A DNA stretch of 64,000 bases from Deltaproteobacteria bacterium (GTDB lineage Bacteria; Myxococcota_A; UBA9160; PR03), in assembly GCA_035063765.1 (NCBI GenBank), contig JAPSFT010000019.1, forward strand, positions 22,499 through 86,498, given 5' to 3'. The number at the start of each line of letters is the position of its first letter. Within the stretch, counting starts at the first letter, position 1. The notes below the pieces were generated by a model. It saw only the letters and a list, made by a program, of their open reading frames with translations. It was not told where the DNA came from and did not search any database. A program made the translations under genes and the position numbers. Positions 1 through 7,634 of the stretch are shown here, piece after piece.

Positions 1-798
1 GACGCCGAGCGCGCGCTCGTCGAGGCGATGGGCGAGCGCCGCTTCGGCGCGGCCGGCGCCCGCGTGGTCGTCGAGGAGCGGCTCTTCGGCGAGGAGGCCT
101 CCTACTACGCGCTCTCCGACGGCACGAACGTGGTGCCGCTCGCCGCCGCGCAGGACCACAAGCGCGCCCTCGACGGCGACCGCGGCGAGAACACCGGCGG
201 CATGGGCGCCTACTCGCCCGCACCCGTCTTCGACGAAGCGGTCGAGAAGCGCGTGCTCGAGGAGGTGGTGCACCCGGTGGTGCGCGGCATGGCGGCCGAG
301 GGCCATCCCTTCCAGGGCGTGCTCTTCGTCGGGCTCATGATCGGTCCCGACAGGCTCCCGCGCGCGATCGAGTTCAACGTGCGCTTCGGGGACCCCGAGA
401 CCCAGGCGCTCCTCCTGCGGCTCGACGCGGACCTGGCCGCGCTGCTCGACGGCGCGGCGCGCGGGCGCCTCGAGCGCGCGGCGGCCCCCGCCTGGCGCGA
501 CGCCGCGGTCTGCGTCGTCGTGGCCTCGGGCGGCTACCCGCGCGCGTACCCGACCGGCCTGCCGATCACGGGCCTCGAGGAGGCGGAGCGCGACCCCGAC
601 GTCGTGGTCTTCCACGCCGGAACGCGCCGCGGGCCCGGCGGCGGCTTCGTGACGGCGGGCGGCCGCGTGCTCGGGGTCACGGCGCGCGGGGCGAGCGTCG
701 CCGAGGCGCAGCGCCGCGCCTACGCCGCCTGCGACCGGATCCGCTTCGAGGGCATGCACCTGCGCCGCGACATCGCCGCGCGCGCGCTCGCGCGGTGA
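1..798 (+). CDS. purD: Phosphoribosylamine-glycine ligase, C-terminal part (cut by left edge)
   Basis: Joins phosphoribosylamine and glycine with ATP to give GAR in de novo purine synthesis; cytosolic. Frame 1 is open from base 1, so the start lies outside the window and about 265 residues are visible. They include the ATP-grasp motifs GGMGAYSPAP and FNVRFGDPETQ, which bind metal and nucleotide, and the small C-terminal domain. The stop overlaps the GTG start of the next gene by 4 bases, suggesting translational coupling with the Sua5-type gene. The ATG at base 28 is internal to the domain and is not the true start. Family assignment is firm. Confidence 0.95.
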   Translation, partial: DAERALVEAMGERRFGAAGARVVVEERLFGEEASYYALSDGTNVVPLAAAQDHKRALDGDRGENTGGMGAYSPAPVFDEAVEKRVLEEVVHPVVRGMAAEGHPFQGVLFVGLMIGPDRLPRAIEFNVRFGDPETQALLLRLDADLAALLDGAARGRLERAAAPAWRDAAVCVVVASGGYPRAYPTGLPITGLEEAERDPDVVVFHAGTRRGPGGGFVTAGGRVLGVTARGASVAEAQRRAYAACDRIRFEGMHLRRDIAARALAR

Positions 799-1637
799 GC
801 GCAGCCGCCGTGGCCAAGGCCCGCCCCGCCGCGCCCGGGGCACCTGCAACCGCCGCTCCGGGGACGCCCGCCTCCGCGCTCGAGGCCGCGCCGGAGGCGC
901 TCGCCGCCCCCGCGCCGGAGGCGCCTTCGGCCGCCGCGCCCGGGGCGCTCGCGGCCGCCCTCGCCCGGCTGCGCGCCGGCGGGCTCGTGGCGTTCCCGAC
1001 CGAGACGGTCTGGGGCCTCGGCGCCGACGCCGGCTCGGCCGCGGCGATGGAGCGGCTGCGGCGCTGGAAGGGCCGCGACGCGGGCCAGCCGGTGGCGGTG
1101 CTCGTGCCCGACCGTGCGGCGCTCGCGGCGCTCGGGATCGCGCTGCCCGCCGCGGCGGAGCGGCTCGCGGCGGCGTTCTGGCCGGGCCCCCTGACGCTCG
1201 TCGTGCCCGCGCCGCGCTCCCGCTTCGCCCCGGGCGTCGCGCGCGCCGACGGCGCCGTGGGCCTGCGCTGCTCGCCGCACCCGGCGGCGGCCGCGCTCGC
1301 CGCGGCGTGGCTGGGCGCCGGGGCCGGCCCGCTCACCGCGACCAGCCTGAACCGCCACGGTGCGCCGCCCGCCCGCACCCGCGCCGAGGCCGCCGCCCTG
1401 TGCGCCGGATCCGACGCGATCCTGTGTCTCGACGCCGGCCCCGATGCCGGCGCCGCCGCGCACGATCCCGCCGGCGCAGCACCGGGCCGCGTGGCCGACG
1501 GCGCGCGCGATCCCGGCGCCGCCGCGCCGAGCAGCGTCGTGGACTGCAGCGGGCCGCGCCCGCGCCTGCTGCGCGCCGGCGCGATCGGCGCGGCCGAGCT
1601 ATCCCGCGTCCTCGAGCAGGAGATCCCCGCCCCGTGA
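795..1637 (+). CDS. tsaC: L-threonylcarbamoyladenylate synthase (Sua5/YciO/YrdC family)
   Basis: Makes threonylcarbamoyl-AMP from threonine, bicarbonate and ATP, the first step of t6A37 tRNA modification. The YrdC core begins near residue 58 with GGLVAFPTETVWGLGADA, the nucleotide-binding signature, followed by KGRDAGQPVAVLV. At 280 aa it exceeds the roughly 200 aa of TsaC. The excess is an Ala/Pro-rich N-terminal stretch of about 50 residues and an Ala/Asp/Gly-rich insertion near residues 214-243. The core looks complete; no full Sua5 C-terminal domain is evident. The GTG start at 795 gives a GTGA overlap with purD, and the stop overlaps the next GTG. A later start that drops the low-complexity leader cannot be excluded. 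Confidence 0.88.
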   Translation: MSAAAVAKARPAAPGAPATAAPGTPASALEAAPEALAAPAPEAPSAAAPGALAAALARLRAGGLVAFPTETVWGLGADAGSAAAMERLRRWKGRDAGQPVAVLVPDRAALAALGIALPAAAERLAAAFWPGPLTLVVPAPRSRFAPGVARADGAVGLRCSPHPAAAALAAAWLGAGAGPLTATSLNRHGAPPARTRAEAAALCAGSDAILCLDAGPDAGAAAHDPAGAAPGRVADGARDPGAAAPSSVVDCSGPRPRLLRAGAIGAAELSRVLEQEIPAP

Positions 1638-2896
1638 CCGACGTGCGTCCCTTCCGCGCGCTCCGCTACGACCCGGCCCGCGTCGCCCTCGACCGCGTCG
1701 TCGCGCCGCCCTACGACGTCGTGAACGCCGAGGAGCGCGCCTTCTACTGGGAGCGCGATCCGCACGGCGCGATCCGCCTCGAGCTCACGCGCGATCCCGG
1801 CGCCGAGTCCGCGACGGACTACCGCGAGGTCGCCGGCGCGATCGCGGCGTGGCGGCGCGAGGGCGTCCTGCGCCTCGACGCGAAGCCGGCCCTCTACGCG
1901 CTGCGCCAGCGCTTCACGGGCCCGCAGGGCGAGCCGCGCGAGCGCGAGGGCTTCTTCGCCGCGCTGCGCCTCGAGCCCTACGAGCGGCGCATCGTGCGCC
2001 CCCACGAGCGCACCCTCGCGGGCCCGAAGGCCGATCGCCTGAAGCTCCTGCGCGCGACGCGCGCCAACCTCTCGCCGATCTTCCTCCTCTACGAGGACCC
2101 CGAGCGGGTCCTGAGCGGGCTCCTGACGGCCCAGCTCGACACCGGGGCGGCGGCCGTCGCCCACGATCCCGCCGGCGTCGAGCACCGCCTCGTCGCGATC
2201 GAGGACGCGGCCGCGATCGCGCGCGTGCAGGCCTTCCTGGCCGGGCGCGCGGTCGTGATCGCCGACGGCCACCATCGCTACGAGACGGCGCTCGCCTACC
2301 AGGCGGAGCAGGGCGGCTCGGGGCCCGCCGACTTCGTGCTCGCCTACTTCGCCGACGCCTACGCGCCCGGGAGCCTCCTGCTCCCGATCCACCGCGTGGT
2401 GCGCGAGGCGCCCGCCCCGGACGGCGCGGCCTGGCGCGCGCGCCTGCCCGGCTGGGAGGAGGAGCAGGTGCCCTGCGCGGACGCGGCCGGGATCCCGGCG
2501 CTCCTCGCGGAGCGGCTCGCGCCGCTCGCCGCCGGGCATCAGGCCTTCGCTGCCGACGACGGCTCGGGCGTCGTGCGGATCTTCTCGCGCCCGCGGCGGG
2601 ACGAGGCCGAGATCGGCACGCGCGTCCTCCACGAGGAGGTGCTGGCCGGCGTCTTCGGCCTCGACGAGGCCGCCGTGCGCGACGGCGCCGTGGCCTTCCC
2701 GAAGCAGCCCCTCGACGCCGCCCGCGAGGTGCGCGCCGGGCGCGGCACGGTGGCGCTCTACCTGAACGCCCTGCGCCCGGCCGACGTGTTCCGCGTGACG
2801 GCCGCCGGCGAGGTGCTGCCCCAGAAGTCCACCTACTTCCACCCGAAGCTCCCCACCGGCCTGTGCTTCCGCCTGCTCGACGAGGGCCCGCCGTGA
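1634..2896 (+). CDS. DUF1015 family protein
   Basis: A 420-residue cytosolic protein of the DUF1015 family, whose biochemical role is not settled. Family hallmarks visible are APPYDVV near residues 24-30, the ERDPHGAIRLELTR segment, KADRLKLLRATRANLSPIF, and ADGHHRYETA at about 210-219. The last resembles a ParB/sulfiredoxin-like catalytic loop, a resemblance I infer. The GTG at 1634 was chosen because it gives the same 4-base overlap with the upstream stop as the other junctions here; the frame extends further upstream only as antisense-like low-complexity sequence. Its end overlaps the DUF721 gene, so it belongs to the purD-led operon. Confidence 0.85.
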   Translation: MTDVRPFRALRYDPARVALDRVVAPPYDVVNAEERAFYWERDPHGAIRLELTRDPGAESATDYREVAGAIAAWRREGVLRLDAKPALYALRQRFTGPQGEPREREGFFAALRLEPYERRIVRPHERTLAGPKADRLKLLRATRANLSPIFLLYEDPERVLSGLLTAQLDTGAAAVAHDPAGVEHRLVAIEDAAAIARVQAFLAGRAVVIADGHHRYETALAYQAEQGGSGPADFVLAYFADAYAPGSLLLPIHRVVREAPAPDGAAWRARLPGWEEEQVPCADAAGIPALLAERLAPLAAGHQAFAADDGSGVVRIFSRPRRDEAEIGTRVLHEEVLAGVFGLDEAAVRDGAVAFPKQPLDAAREVRAGRGTVALYLNALRPADVFRVTAAGEVLPQKSTYFHPKLPTGLCFRLLDEGPP

Positions 2897-3198
2897 GGCG
2901 CCGCGGGCGGCGCGAGCCGCGCCGGGTGGGCGACGTCGTCGGCACGGTGCTCGAGGACCTCGGCCTCGAGGGCGCCTCGGCGGTCCTGCGCATCGCCGAG
3001 CGCTGGGAGGCCGTGGTGGGGCCCGAGGTGGCTCGCCACTGCCAGCCCGAGCGGCTCCAGGGGACGGTCCTCGAGGCCACCGTCGACACGAGCGTCTGGT
3101 GCCAGCAGCTCCAGCTCCACCGGCCGGCCATCCTGGCGGCGCTGCGCCGCGAGCTCGGCCCCGCGGCGCCCACCGACCTGCGCCTGCGCGTCGGCTAG
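2893..3198 (+). CDS. DUF721 domain protein (DciA-like)
   Basis: A 101-residue protein with the DUF721 fold: basic N-terminus, then VGTVLEDLGLEGASAVLRIAE, then RWEAVVGPEVARHCQP and a VDTSVWCQQLQLHRPAIL segment. Some DUF721 proteins are DciA, which loads the replicative helicase DnaB in bacteria lacking DnaC. Whether this short copy does so is inference. The GTG start overlaps the DUF1015 stop by 4 bases. Genes of this family are often short with an Arg-rich start, as here. Confidence 0.75.
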   Translation: MRRRGRREPRRVGDVVGTVLEDLGLEGASAVLRIAERWEAVVGPEVARHCQPERLQGTVLEATVDTSVWCQQLQLHRPAILAALRRELGPAAPTDLRLRVG

Positions 3199-3233
3199 AT
3201 TCCCCGCGTCCCGCGCCCGTACGGAGAGCCCCC

Positions 3234-3449
3234 ATGACGCACGACCACGTCGAGGGCGGTGCCGGCGAGGCGTCCGATGAGCGGGCCCCCGCCGGGCAGC
3301 ACTGCGACTTCTGTGGCTCCACCGTGGCGGTGGTCCGCCGCGTCGCCCTCGACCACGACTACGACCGGCTCCAGACCCCCCACCGGGAGCTCTACGCCTG
3401 CGATCCCTGCTCGCAGCGCAAGGAGCGCCGGAGGCTCGGGCTCGGGTAG
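3234..3449 (+). CDS. Small CxxC zinc-ribbon-like protein
   Basis: A 71-residue protein with two cysteine pairs, CDFC near residues 24-27 and CDPC near 56-59, spaced as in a treble-clef or zinc-ribbon fold. The tail is basic (QRKERRRLG). The N-terminal 22 residues are acidic and probably disordered. I do not recognise a named family, and metal binding is inferred from the cysteines. The ATG at 3234 has GGAGAG nearby upstream; an in-frame extension further upstream is Pro/Arg-rich and unlikely. It lies between the purD operon and rpsP, and a hairpin spans its stop codon. Confidence 0.65.
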   Translation: MTHDHVEGGAGEASDERAPAGQHCDFCGSTVAVVRRVALDHDYDRLQTPHRELYACDPCSQRKERRRLGLG

Positions 3450-3470
3450 CTTGCCTCCGTTTCGGCGCTC
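3423..3470 (+). terminator. Long hairpin over the stop codon of the zinc-ribbon gene
   Basis: GAGCGCCG at 3423-3430 pairs exactly with CGGCGCTC at 3463-3470. Inside it GAGGC (3431-3435) pairs with GCCTC (3453-3457), leaving a CGTTT bulge at 3458-3462 and a 17-base loop holding the TAG stop at 3447-3449. No T-tract follows, so it is not a classical intrinsic terminator. It could terminate, stabilise the mRNA end or slow ribosomes. Confidence 0.35.
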
Positions 3471-3502
3471 GCCTAACTTGCGCGACCGCTTCCACCCCCG
3501 GG

Positions 3503-3524
3503 GCAGCCGCCCTCGGGCGGCAGC
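3503..3524 (+). promoter_or_regulatory. Leader hairpin upstream of rpsP
   Basis: GCCGCC (3506-3511) pairs with GGCGGC (3516-3521) around a CTCG tetraloop. The stem continues past an A-A mismatch with GC (3503-3504) against GC (3523-3524). It is about 30 bases before the rpsP start, followed by TCTCCT. A regulatory or transcript-processing role in the rpsP-rplS transcript is possible but only inferred. Confidence 0.25.
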
Positions 3525-3554
3525 TCTCCTCGTGACCTCCAGGAGCCCGAGCAG

Positions 3555-3821
3555 ATGGTGAAGATCCGGCTCTCGCGTGCCGGCGCGAAGAAGCGCCCCT
3601 TCTATCGCATCGTCGCGATCGACGAGCGCAGGCGGCGCGACGGGCGCCCGCTCGAGTTCCTCGGCACCTACGACCCGATCGCGCGGCCGAAGGCGATCGA
3701 CCTCGACGCCGCGAAGGTCGAGGCGTGGGTGCGCAAGGGCGCGCAGGTGAGCGACACCGTGGCGGCGCTGCTGCGCGAGCAGCGCCGGCGCCCGGCGCCG
3801 GCCGCGGCGCCGGCGAGCTAG
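3555..3821 (+). CDS. rpsP: 30S ribosomal protein S16
   Basis: Structural protein of the small ribosomal subunit, binding 16S rRNA during early assembly. The 88 residues match the family length. The start MVKIRLSRAGAKKRPFYRIV and the segment RPLEFLGTYDP are the universal S16 signature. The C-terminus ends in an Ala/Pro-rich tail. It opens the conserved block rpsP-khpA-rimM-trmD-rplS, with only 9 bases before the next GTG, so co-transcription is very likely. Confidence 0.97.
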   Translation: MVKIRLSRAGAKKRPFYRIVAIDERRRRDGRPLEFLGTYDPIARPKAIDLDAAKVEAWVRKGAQVSDTVAALLREQRRRPAPAAAPAS

Positions 3822-3830
3822 GGGCCGGCC

Positions 3831-4064
3831 GTGGCGGAGCGGGGCAGCGCAGCGGAGCTCGTCGAGTACGTCGCGAAGGCGATCGTCTCCGATGCGGGGG
3901 CGGTGAAGGTGCACGAGCCCGAGCCGGACCTGCTCGAGCTCGAGACGGCGCCCGACGACCGCGGGCGCGTGATCGGGCGCCAGGGACGGGTCGCGAAGGC
4001 GATGCGCGTGGTGCTGGCGGCGTCGGCGGCCGGCGCGGACTGCCGGCTCGAGATCGTCGACTAG
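3831..4064 (+). CDS. khpA: KH-domain RNA-binding protein KhpA
   Basis: A 77-residue single KH domain; the family forms a complex with KhpB/Jag and binds RNA. The GXXG RNA-binding loop is seen as GRVIGRQGRVAKAMRVVL near residues 43-60. N-terminal ELVEYVAKAIV and the following VHEPEPDLLELE are typical of YlqC/KhpA. Its position between rpsP and rimM is the usual one. The start is GTG at 3831. The alternative name is UPF0109. Confidence 0.9.
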   Translation: MAERGSAAELVEYVAKAIVSDAGAVKVHEPEPDLLELETAPDDRGRVIGRQGRVAKAMRVVLAASAAGADCRLEIVD

Positions 4065-4079
4065 CCGCGCGCGGCACCT

Positions 4080-4634
4080 GTGGAGCGGGCCGCCGGGAGC
4101 GGGTTCGTCGAGCTGGGAGAGGTGATCGGAGCGCACGGGACGGCGGGCGAGCTGCGGGTCGCGGTGCTGGGCGACGGACCCACCAACCTGACGAACCTAC
4201 GCTCCCTGGTGTTGATCGGGCCGGACCGGGCTCCGGTGCCGGGCGAGAGGGAGGCCGAGCGGGAGGTCGAGAGCGCGCGGGCGGGCCGCCCCGGCGAGGT
4301 GCGGCTGCGGCTGCGCGGGGTCGGGAGCCGCGAGGCGGCCCAGGCCCTGGCGGGGCTGCGGGTCGCAGCCCGGCCCGAGCAGCTCGAGCCCCTGCGGGAG
4401 GGAGAGCACTACTGGTTCCAGCTCGTCGGCTGCGCGGTGGAGGCGCACGACGGGCGCGCGCTCGGCACGGTCCGGGCGCTCTGGGAGACGGGGGCGGCCG
4501 ACGTCCTCGTGGTCGAGGACGAGAGCGGGCGGGAGATCCTGCTGCCGGCGGCGGCGGACCTGCTGCGGGAGGTGGACGTCGAGCGGGGGCGGATCGTGAT
4601 CGAGGTGCCGGAGGGCTTGCTGGACCCCCTCTGA
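4080..4634 (+). CDS. rimM: Ribosome maturation factor RimM
   Basis: Binds S19 and helps mature the 3' domain of 16S rRNA. The 184 residues fit the family. The N-terminal barrel opens with VELGEVIGAHGTAGELRV, which is the RimM signature. The PRC-barrel half contains HYWFQLVGCAVEAHDGRALG and ends EVPEGLLDPL. The GTG start at 4080 lies 15 bases after khpA. It is embedded in the rpsP-trmD-rplS operon, which fixes the assignment. Confidence 0.93.
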   Translation: MERAAGSGFVELGEVIGAHGTAGELRVAVLGDGPTNLTNLRSLVLIGPDRAPVPGEREAEREVESARAGRPGEVRLRLRGVGSREAAQALAGLRVAARPEQLEPLREGEHYWFQLVGCAVEAHDGRALGTVRALWETGAADVLVVEDESGREILLPAAADLLREVDVERGRIVIEVPEGLLDPL

Positions 4635-4653
4635 GCGTGGGAAGGCCGGGACC

Positions 4654-5373
4654 GTGCGCATCGACGTGGTGACGATCTTCCCGGGTCTCTTCGAGCCCTT
4701 CCGCTCGACCTCGCTGCTCGGCGCCGCCTGCGAACGAGGGCTCGTGGACCTGCGGGTCCACGACCTGCGCGATTGGACCGGGGACCGACACCGCACGGTG
4801 GACGATGCACCCTACGGCGGCGGGCCCGGGATGGTGATGAAGCCGGAGCCCCTGGTCGAGGCGATCGAGGCCCTGGCAGGACCGAAAGGAGACACGAGAA
4901 GCGCCCGCGTCCTCCTGCTCTCGCCCCAGGGCCGGCCCTTCGGCCAGGCCCGGGCCGAGGCGCTCGCGCACGAGCTCCACCTGGTGCTGGTGTGCGGGCG
5001 CTACGAGGGGGTGGACCAGCGGGTGATCGAGCTCGCGGTGGACGAGGAGGTCTCGATCGGCGACTACGTGCTGGCGGGCGGCGAGCTCCCGGCGCTGGTC
5101 GTCGTCGAGGCGGTGACGCGGCTGCTGCCCGGAGTCATGGGGAACCCCGACTCGGCCGGGAGCGAGTCCTTCCAGGCCTCCGGCGAGGGGCGGCTGCTCG
5201 AAGGGCCGCACTACACGCGGCCGCAGGAATACCGGGGCCTCGAGGTCCCGGCCGTGCTTCGATCGGGCGATCACGCGGCGATCGCCCGCTGGCGCGCCGA
5301 GCGCGCGCGAGAGACGACGAGAAGGCGACGGCCCGAGCTGCTCGGGAACGGGCGCGGAGAGGATCAGCGATGA
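4654..5373 (+). CDS. trmD: tRNA (guanine-37-N1)-methyltransferase TrmD
   Basis: Methylates G37 next to the anticodon using S-adenosylmethionine, preventing frameshifts. The SPOUT trefoil-knot motifs are all present: [44 protein letters not shown], and the C-terminal [19 protein letters not shown]. The 239-residue length is normal. The GTG start at 4654 gives the family N-terminus [15 protein letters not shown]. The TGA stop overlaps the rplS ATG (ATGA). Confidence 0.96.
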   Translation: MRIDVVTIFPGLFEPFRSTSLLGAACERGLVDLRVHDLRDWTGDRHRTVDDAPYGGGPGMVMKPEPLVEAIEALAGPKGDTRSARVLLLSPQGRPFGQARAEALAHELHLVLVCGRYEGVDQRVIELAVDEEVSIGDYVLAGGELPALVVVEAVTRLLPGVMGNPDSAGSESFQASGEGRLLEGPHYTRPQEYRGLEVPAVLRSGDHAAIARWRAERARETTRRRRPELLGNGRGEDQR

Positions 5374-5837
5374 ATCGACTCGACGGCGTCGAAGGCCCCT
5401 CGCTTCGCAAGGACCACCCCCCGTTCCGGCCCGGCGACACGCTGCGCGTCCACGTGCGCGTGAAGGAGGGCGAGAAGGAGCGCATCCAGATGTTCGAAGG
5501 GGTGTGCATCCGCCGGCGCGGCAACGGCATCTCCGAGACCTTCACCGTGCGCAAGGTCTCCTACGGCGTCGGCGTCGAGCGCATCTTCCCGGTCCACGCC
5601 CCCGTCGTCGAGAAGGTGGAGATCAAGAGCCGCGGCCACGTGCGCCGCGCGCGGCTCTACTTCCTGCGCGACCTGCAGGGCAAGAAGGCCCGCCTGCGCT
5701 CGAAGATCCGCGACCTCTCGGCCCTGGTGGCCCCCGAGGTCACCGAGGCGGGCACCGCCGCCGAGGCCGCCGACGCCGAGGCTGCCGCCGCCGCCGAGAC
5801 CGCGGCCGAGGCGCCCCCCGCCGAGCCCGGCGAGTAG
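5370..5837 (+). CDS. rplS: 50S ribosomal protein L19
   Basis: Large-subunit protein at the 30S-50S interface. Residues 1-115 match L19: [43 protein letters not shown] and [18 protein letters not shown]. At 155 aa it is longer than the usual 115-130 because of an Ala/Glu-rich acidic tail of about 35 residues, probably disordered. The ATG at 5370 overlaps the trmD stop by 4 bases. It is the last gene of the translation operon. Confidence 0.95.
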   Translation: MNRLDGVEGPSLRKDHPPFRPGDTLRVHVRVKEGEKERIQMFEGVCIRRRGNGISETFTVRKVSYGVGVERIFPVHAPVVEKVEIKSRGHVRRARLYFLRDLQGKKARLRSKIRDLSALVAPEVTEAGTAAEAADAEAAAAAETAAEAPPAEPGE

Positions 5838-5843
5838 CGCCGG

Positions 5844-5859
5844 CGCGCGGATCCGCGCG
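5844..5859 (+). terminator. GC-rich palindrome just after rplS
   Basis: A perfect 16-base palindrome, CGCGCG-GATC-CGCGCG, starts 6 bases after the rplS stop. As RNA it forms a 6-bp GC stem with a GATC loop. It ends the translation operon in the right place, but no T-run follows, so termination is only a suggestion. Confidence 0.3.
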
Positions 5860-5908
5860 GCGAGCCCCGAGGACCCTGCGCCACGAGCCCCGGGCGCGCC
5901 GGCCCGTC

Positions 5909-5937
5909 TCGACCACCGATCGAATGCTCAATATAAT
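5909..5937 (+). promoter_or_regulatory. Sigma-70-type promoter for the hipBA pair
   Basis: A perfect TATAAT (-10) occurs at 5932-5937. TCGACC at 5909-5914 matches TTGACA at four of six positions, and the spacer is 17 bases. Bases 5921-5975 are far more AT-rich than anything nearby. The predicted transcription start, about 5944, leaves a leader of about 36 bases before the antitoxin ATG. CGATATCG, an 8-base palindrome at 5950-5957, could be part of an operator. Confidence 0.5.
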
Positions 5938-5979
5938 AGTCAGTAAGTCCGATATCGCCTGTTCTAGTGAGCTTTCGTC

Positions 5980-6318
5980 ATGGCCAAGGAACGCCTCGCC
6001 TCCCGTCTTCCGATTCCGGTCCGCCGGGTGCTTCGCACGCTGGGACGGGACATCAAGGACGCCCGGCTCCGGCGCCGGATCCCCACCACGCTGATGGCCG
6101 CACGCGCCTCGATCAGCCGGGTGACGCTCGCCAAGGTGGAGAAGGGCGACCCGGGCGTTGCGCTCGGCAACTACGCCCTGGTGCTCTTCGTGCTGGGCCT
6201 GGCCGACCGTCTCGCCGAGCTCGCGGATCCACGCGCCGACGTCGTCGGGCTCGAGCTCGAGGAAGAACGCCTGCCCAAGCGCATCCGCTTGCCGCGCAAG
6301 CCGCTCCCGCCCGGCTGA
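5980..6318 (+). CDS. HTH antitoxin/regulator, HipB-like
   Basis: A 112-residue DNA-binding protein placed directly before a HipA-type kinase. Residues about 20-70 form an XRE-like helix-turn-helix: LGRDIKDARLRRRIP, then RASISRVTLAKVEKGDPGV as turn and recognition helix, then GNYALVLFVLGL. By analogy with HipB it would bind the toxin and repress its own promoter, which lies just upstream. The last 25 residues are basic and proline-rich. The gap to hipA is 11 bases, so the two are one operon. The shadow of a standard HipB domain is clear, but individual specificity is unknown. Confidence 0.8.
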   Translation: MAKERLASRLPIPVRRVLRTLGRDIKDARLRRRIPTTLMAARASISRVTLAKVEKGDPGVALGNYALVLFVLGLADRLAELADPRADVVGLELEEERLPKRIRLPRKPLPPG

Positions 6319-6329
6319 GCGGGAGCGCC

Positions 6330-7589
6330 ATGGAGACCGGAGTCCTCGTCTACGTCGATCTCGAAGGCACGCCCTGCTTTGCGGGACGCCTGTGGGCGCG
6401 AACCCGCAAGCGCCGGGAGAGCGCGAGCTTCGAGTACGACCGCAGCTGGCTCGAGCGCCCGGAGCGCTTCTCTCTGGAGCCGGCGCTCACGCTCGGCCCC
6501 GGGCCCTTCCATGCCCGCCCGGAGAAGCCCCTCTTCGGTGCGATCGGCGACTCCGCTCCCGACCGCTGGGGGCGCGCGCTGATGCGCCGCGCCGAGCGCC
6601 GCCGCGCCGAGCGCGCAGGCGAGGCGCCGCGCACATTGCGCGAGATCGACTATCTGCTGAGGGTCGACGACCAGGTGCGCCAGGGAGCGCTGCGCTTCGC
6701 CGCCGATGCGAAGGGGCCCTTCCTCGCCGCCCGGGATGCCACCCCGATCCCGCCGCTGATCGACCTTCCGCGACTGCTCGCGGCTGCCGATCACGTGGCC
6801 GCGGAATCCGACAGCGATGAGGACCTGCGGCTGCTGATGGCGCCCGGCTCGTCGCTCGGCGGCACGCGGCCCAAGGCTTCCGTGATCGATCGTGACGGCC
6901 ATCTCGCGATCGCGAAGTTCCCGAACGAGAACGATCCGTATGACACCGTCCGGTGGGAGGCGGTCGCTCTCGCGTTGGCCGAGGCTGCCGGCATCCCGGT
7001 GCCCGGATGGCGCGTCGAGAGGGTGGGCGACAGGTTCGTTCTCCTGCTTCGCCGCTTCGACCGGGCAGGGGTCGGGCGGATTCCCTTCCTCTCGGCCCTG
7101 AGCATGCTCGATGCCGTCGATCTCGAGACCCGCAGCTACCTCGAGTTCGTCGACGCCTTGCGCAGGTACGGCGCTGCACCGAAGGAGGACATGCACCAGC
7201 TCTGGCGCCGCCTCGTCTTCACGATCCTGATCTCGAATACCGACGATCACCTGCGCAATCACGGGTTCCTCCATGCCGGCCTCACGGGCTGGCGCCTGGC
7301 CCCCGCCTACGACCTCAATCCGGTCCCGGTCGACATCAAGCCGCGGATCCTCGCGACCGCGATCGACCTCGAGGACACGGCCGCCTCCCTCGATCTCGCC
7401 TTCGGCGTCATCGATTCCTTCGAGCTCGCCGCGGGGGAGGCTCGCGCGATCGCGGGCCAGGTCGGCCAGGCCGTCTCCCGCTGGCGCGCCGTCGCCAGGG
7501 AGCAGGGGCTCCCTGAAGCCGCGATCGACCGCATGGCGTCCGCCTTCGAGCATCCCGACCTCGCGGCGGCGCTGGCAGCGCGGCGATGA
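6330..7589 (+). CDS. HipA-type serine/threonine kinase toxin
   Basis: A 419-residue HipA-family kinase; characterised HipA enzymes phosphorylate glutamyl- or tryptophanyl-tRNA synthetase and cause dormancy. The N-terminal subdomain (about 1-100) is present. The glycine loop SSLGGTRPK at 174-182 should bind ATP and has two serines where autophosphorylation occurs in the family. LLLRRFDR follows, then the catalytic loop SNTDDHLRNH at 302-311 with Asp306 as likely base, and the metal-binding region AYDLNPVP. All kinase elements look intact. The start ATG at 6330 follows GGGAGCG. The substrate cannot be told from sequence. Confidence 0.87.
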   Translation: METGVLVYVDLEGTPCFAGRLWARTRKRRESASFEYDRSWLERPERFSLEPALTLGPGPFHARPEKPLFGAIGDSAPDRWGRALMRRAERRRAERAGEAPRTLREIDYLLRVDDQVRQGALRFAADAKGPFLAARDATPIPPLIDLPRLLAAADHVAAESDSDEDLRLLMAPGSSLGGTRPKASVIDRDGHLAIAKFPNENDPYDTVRWEAVALALAEAAGIPVPGWRVERVGDRFVLLLRRFDRAGVGRIPFLSALSMLDAVDLETRSYLEFVDALRRYGAAPKEDMHQLWRRLVFTILISNTDDHLRNHGFLHAGLTGWRLAPAYDLNPVPVDIKPRILATAIDLEDTAASLDLAFGVIDSFELAAGEARAIAGQVGQAVSRWRAVAREQGLPEAAIDRMASAFEHPDLAAALAARR

Positions 7590-7634
7590 CCCCGAGGGCC
7601 GCCGCGGCCTGCGCATAGGGCCAGGCCGGGGCGC

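Noticed and set aside
677..3322. Very long minus-strand open frame of 881 codons
   Set aside because: It runs opposite to purD, Sua5, DUF1015 and DUF721, which have recognisable domains. The translation is Arg/Ala/Pro/Gly-rich with no domain; such frames are expected opposite high-GC genes.
2833..5274. Minus-strand open frame of 813 codons through the rpsP-trmD block
   Set aside because: Opposes five universally conserved genes and has no domain.
5838..5979. tRNA gene or attachment site beside the hipBA module
   Set aside because: No cloverleaf, T-loop GTTCGA or CCA end, and no direct repeat was found on the far side of hipA.
7598..7612. GGCCG-CCG-CGGCC hairpin between hipA and yraN as a terminator
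   Set aside because: Only 5 bp with a 3-base loop and no T-run; short GC palindromes like this are common at this base composition.
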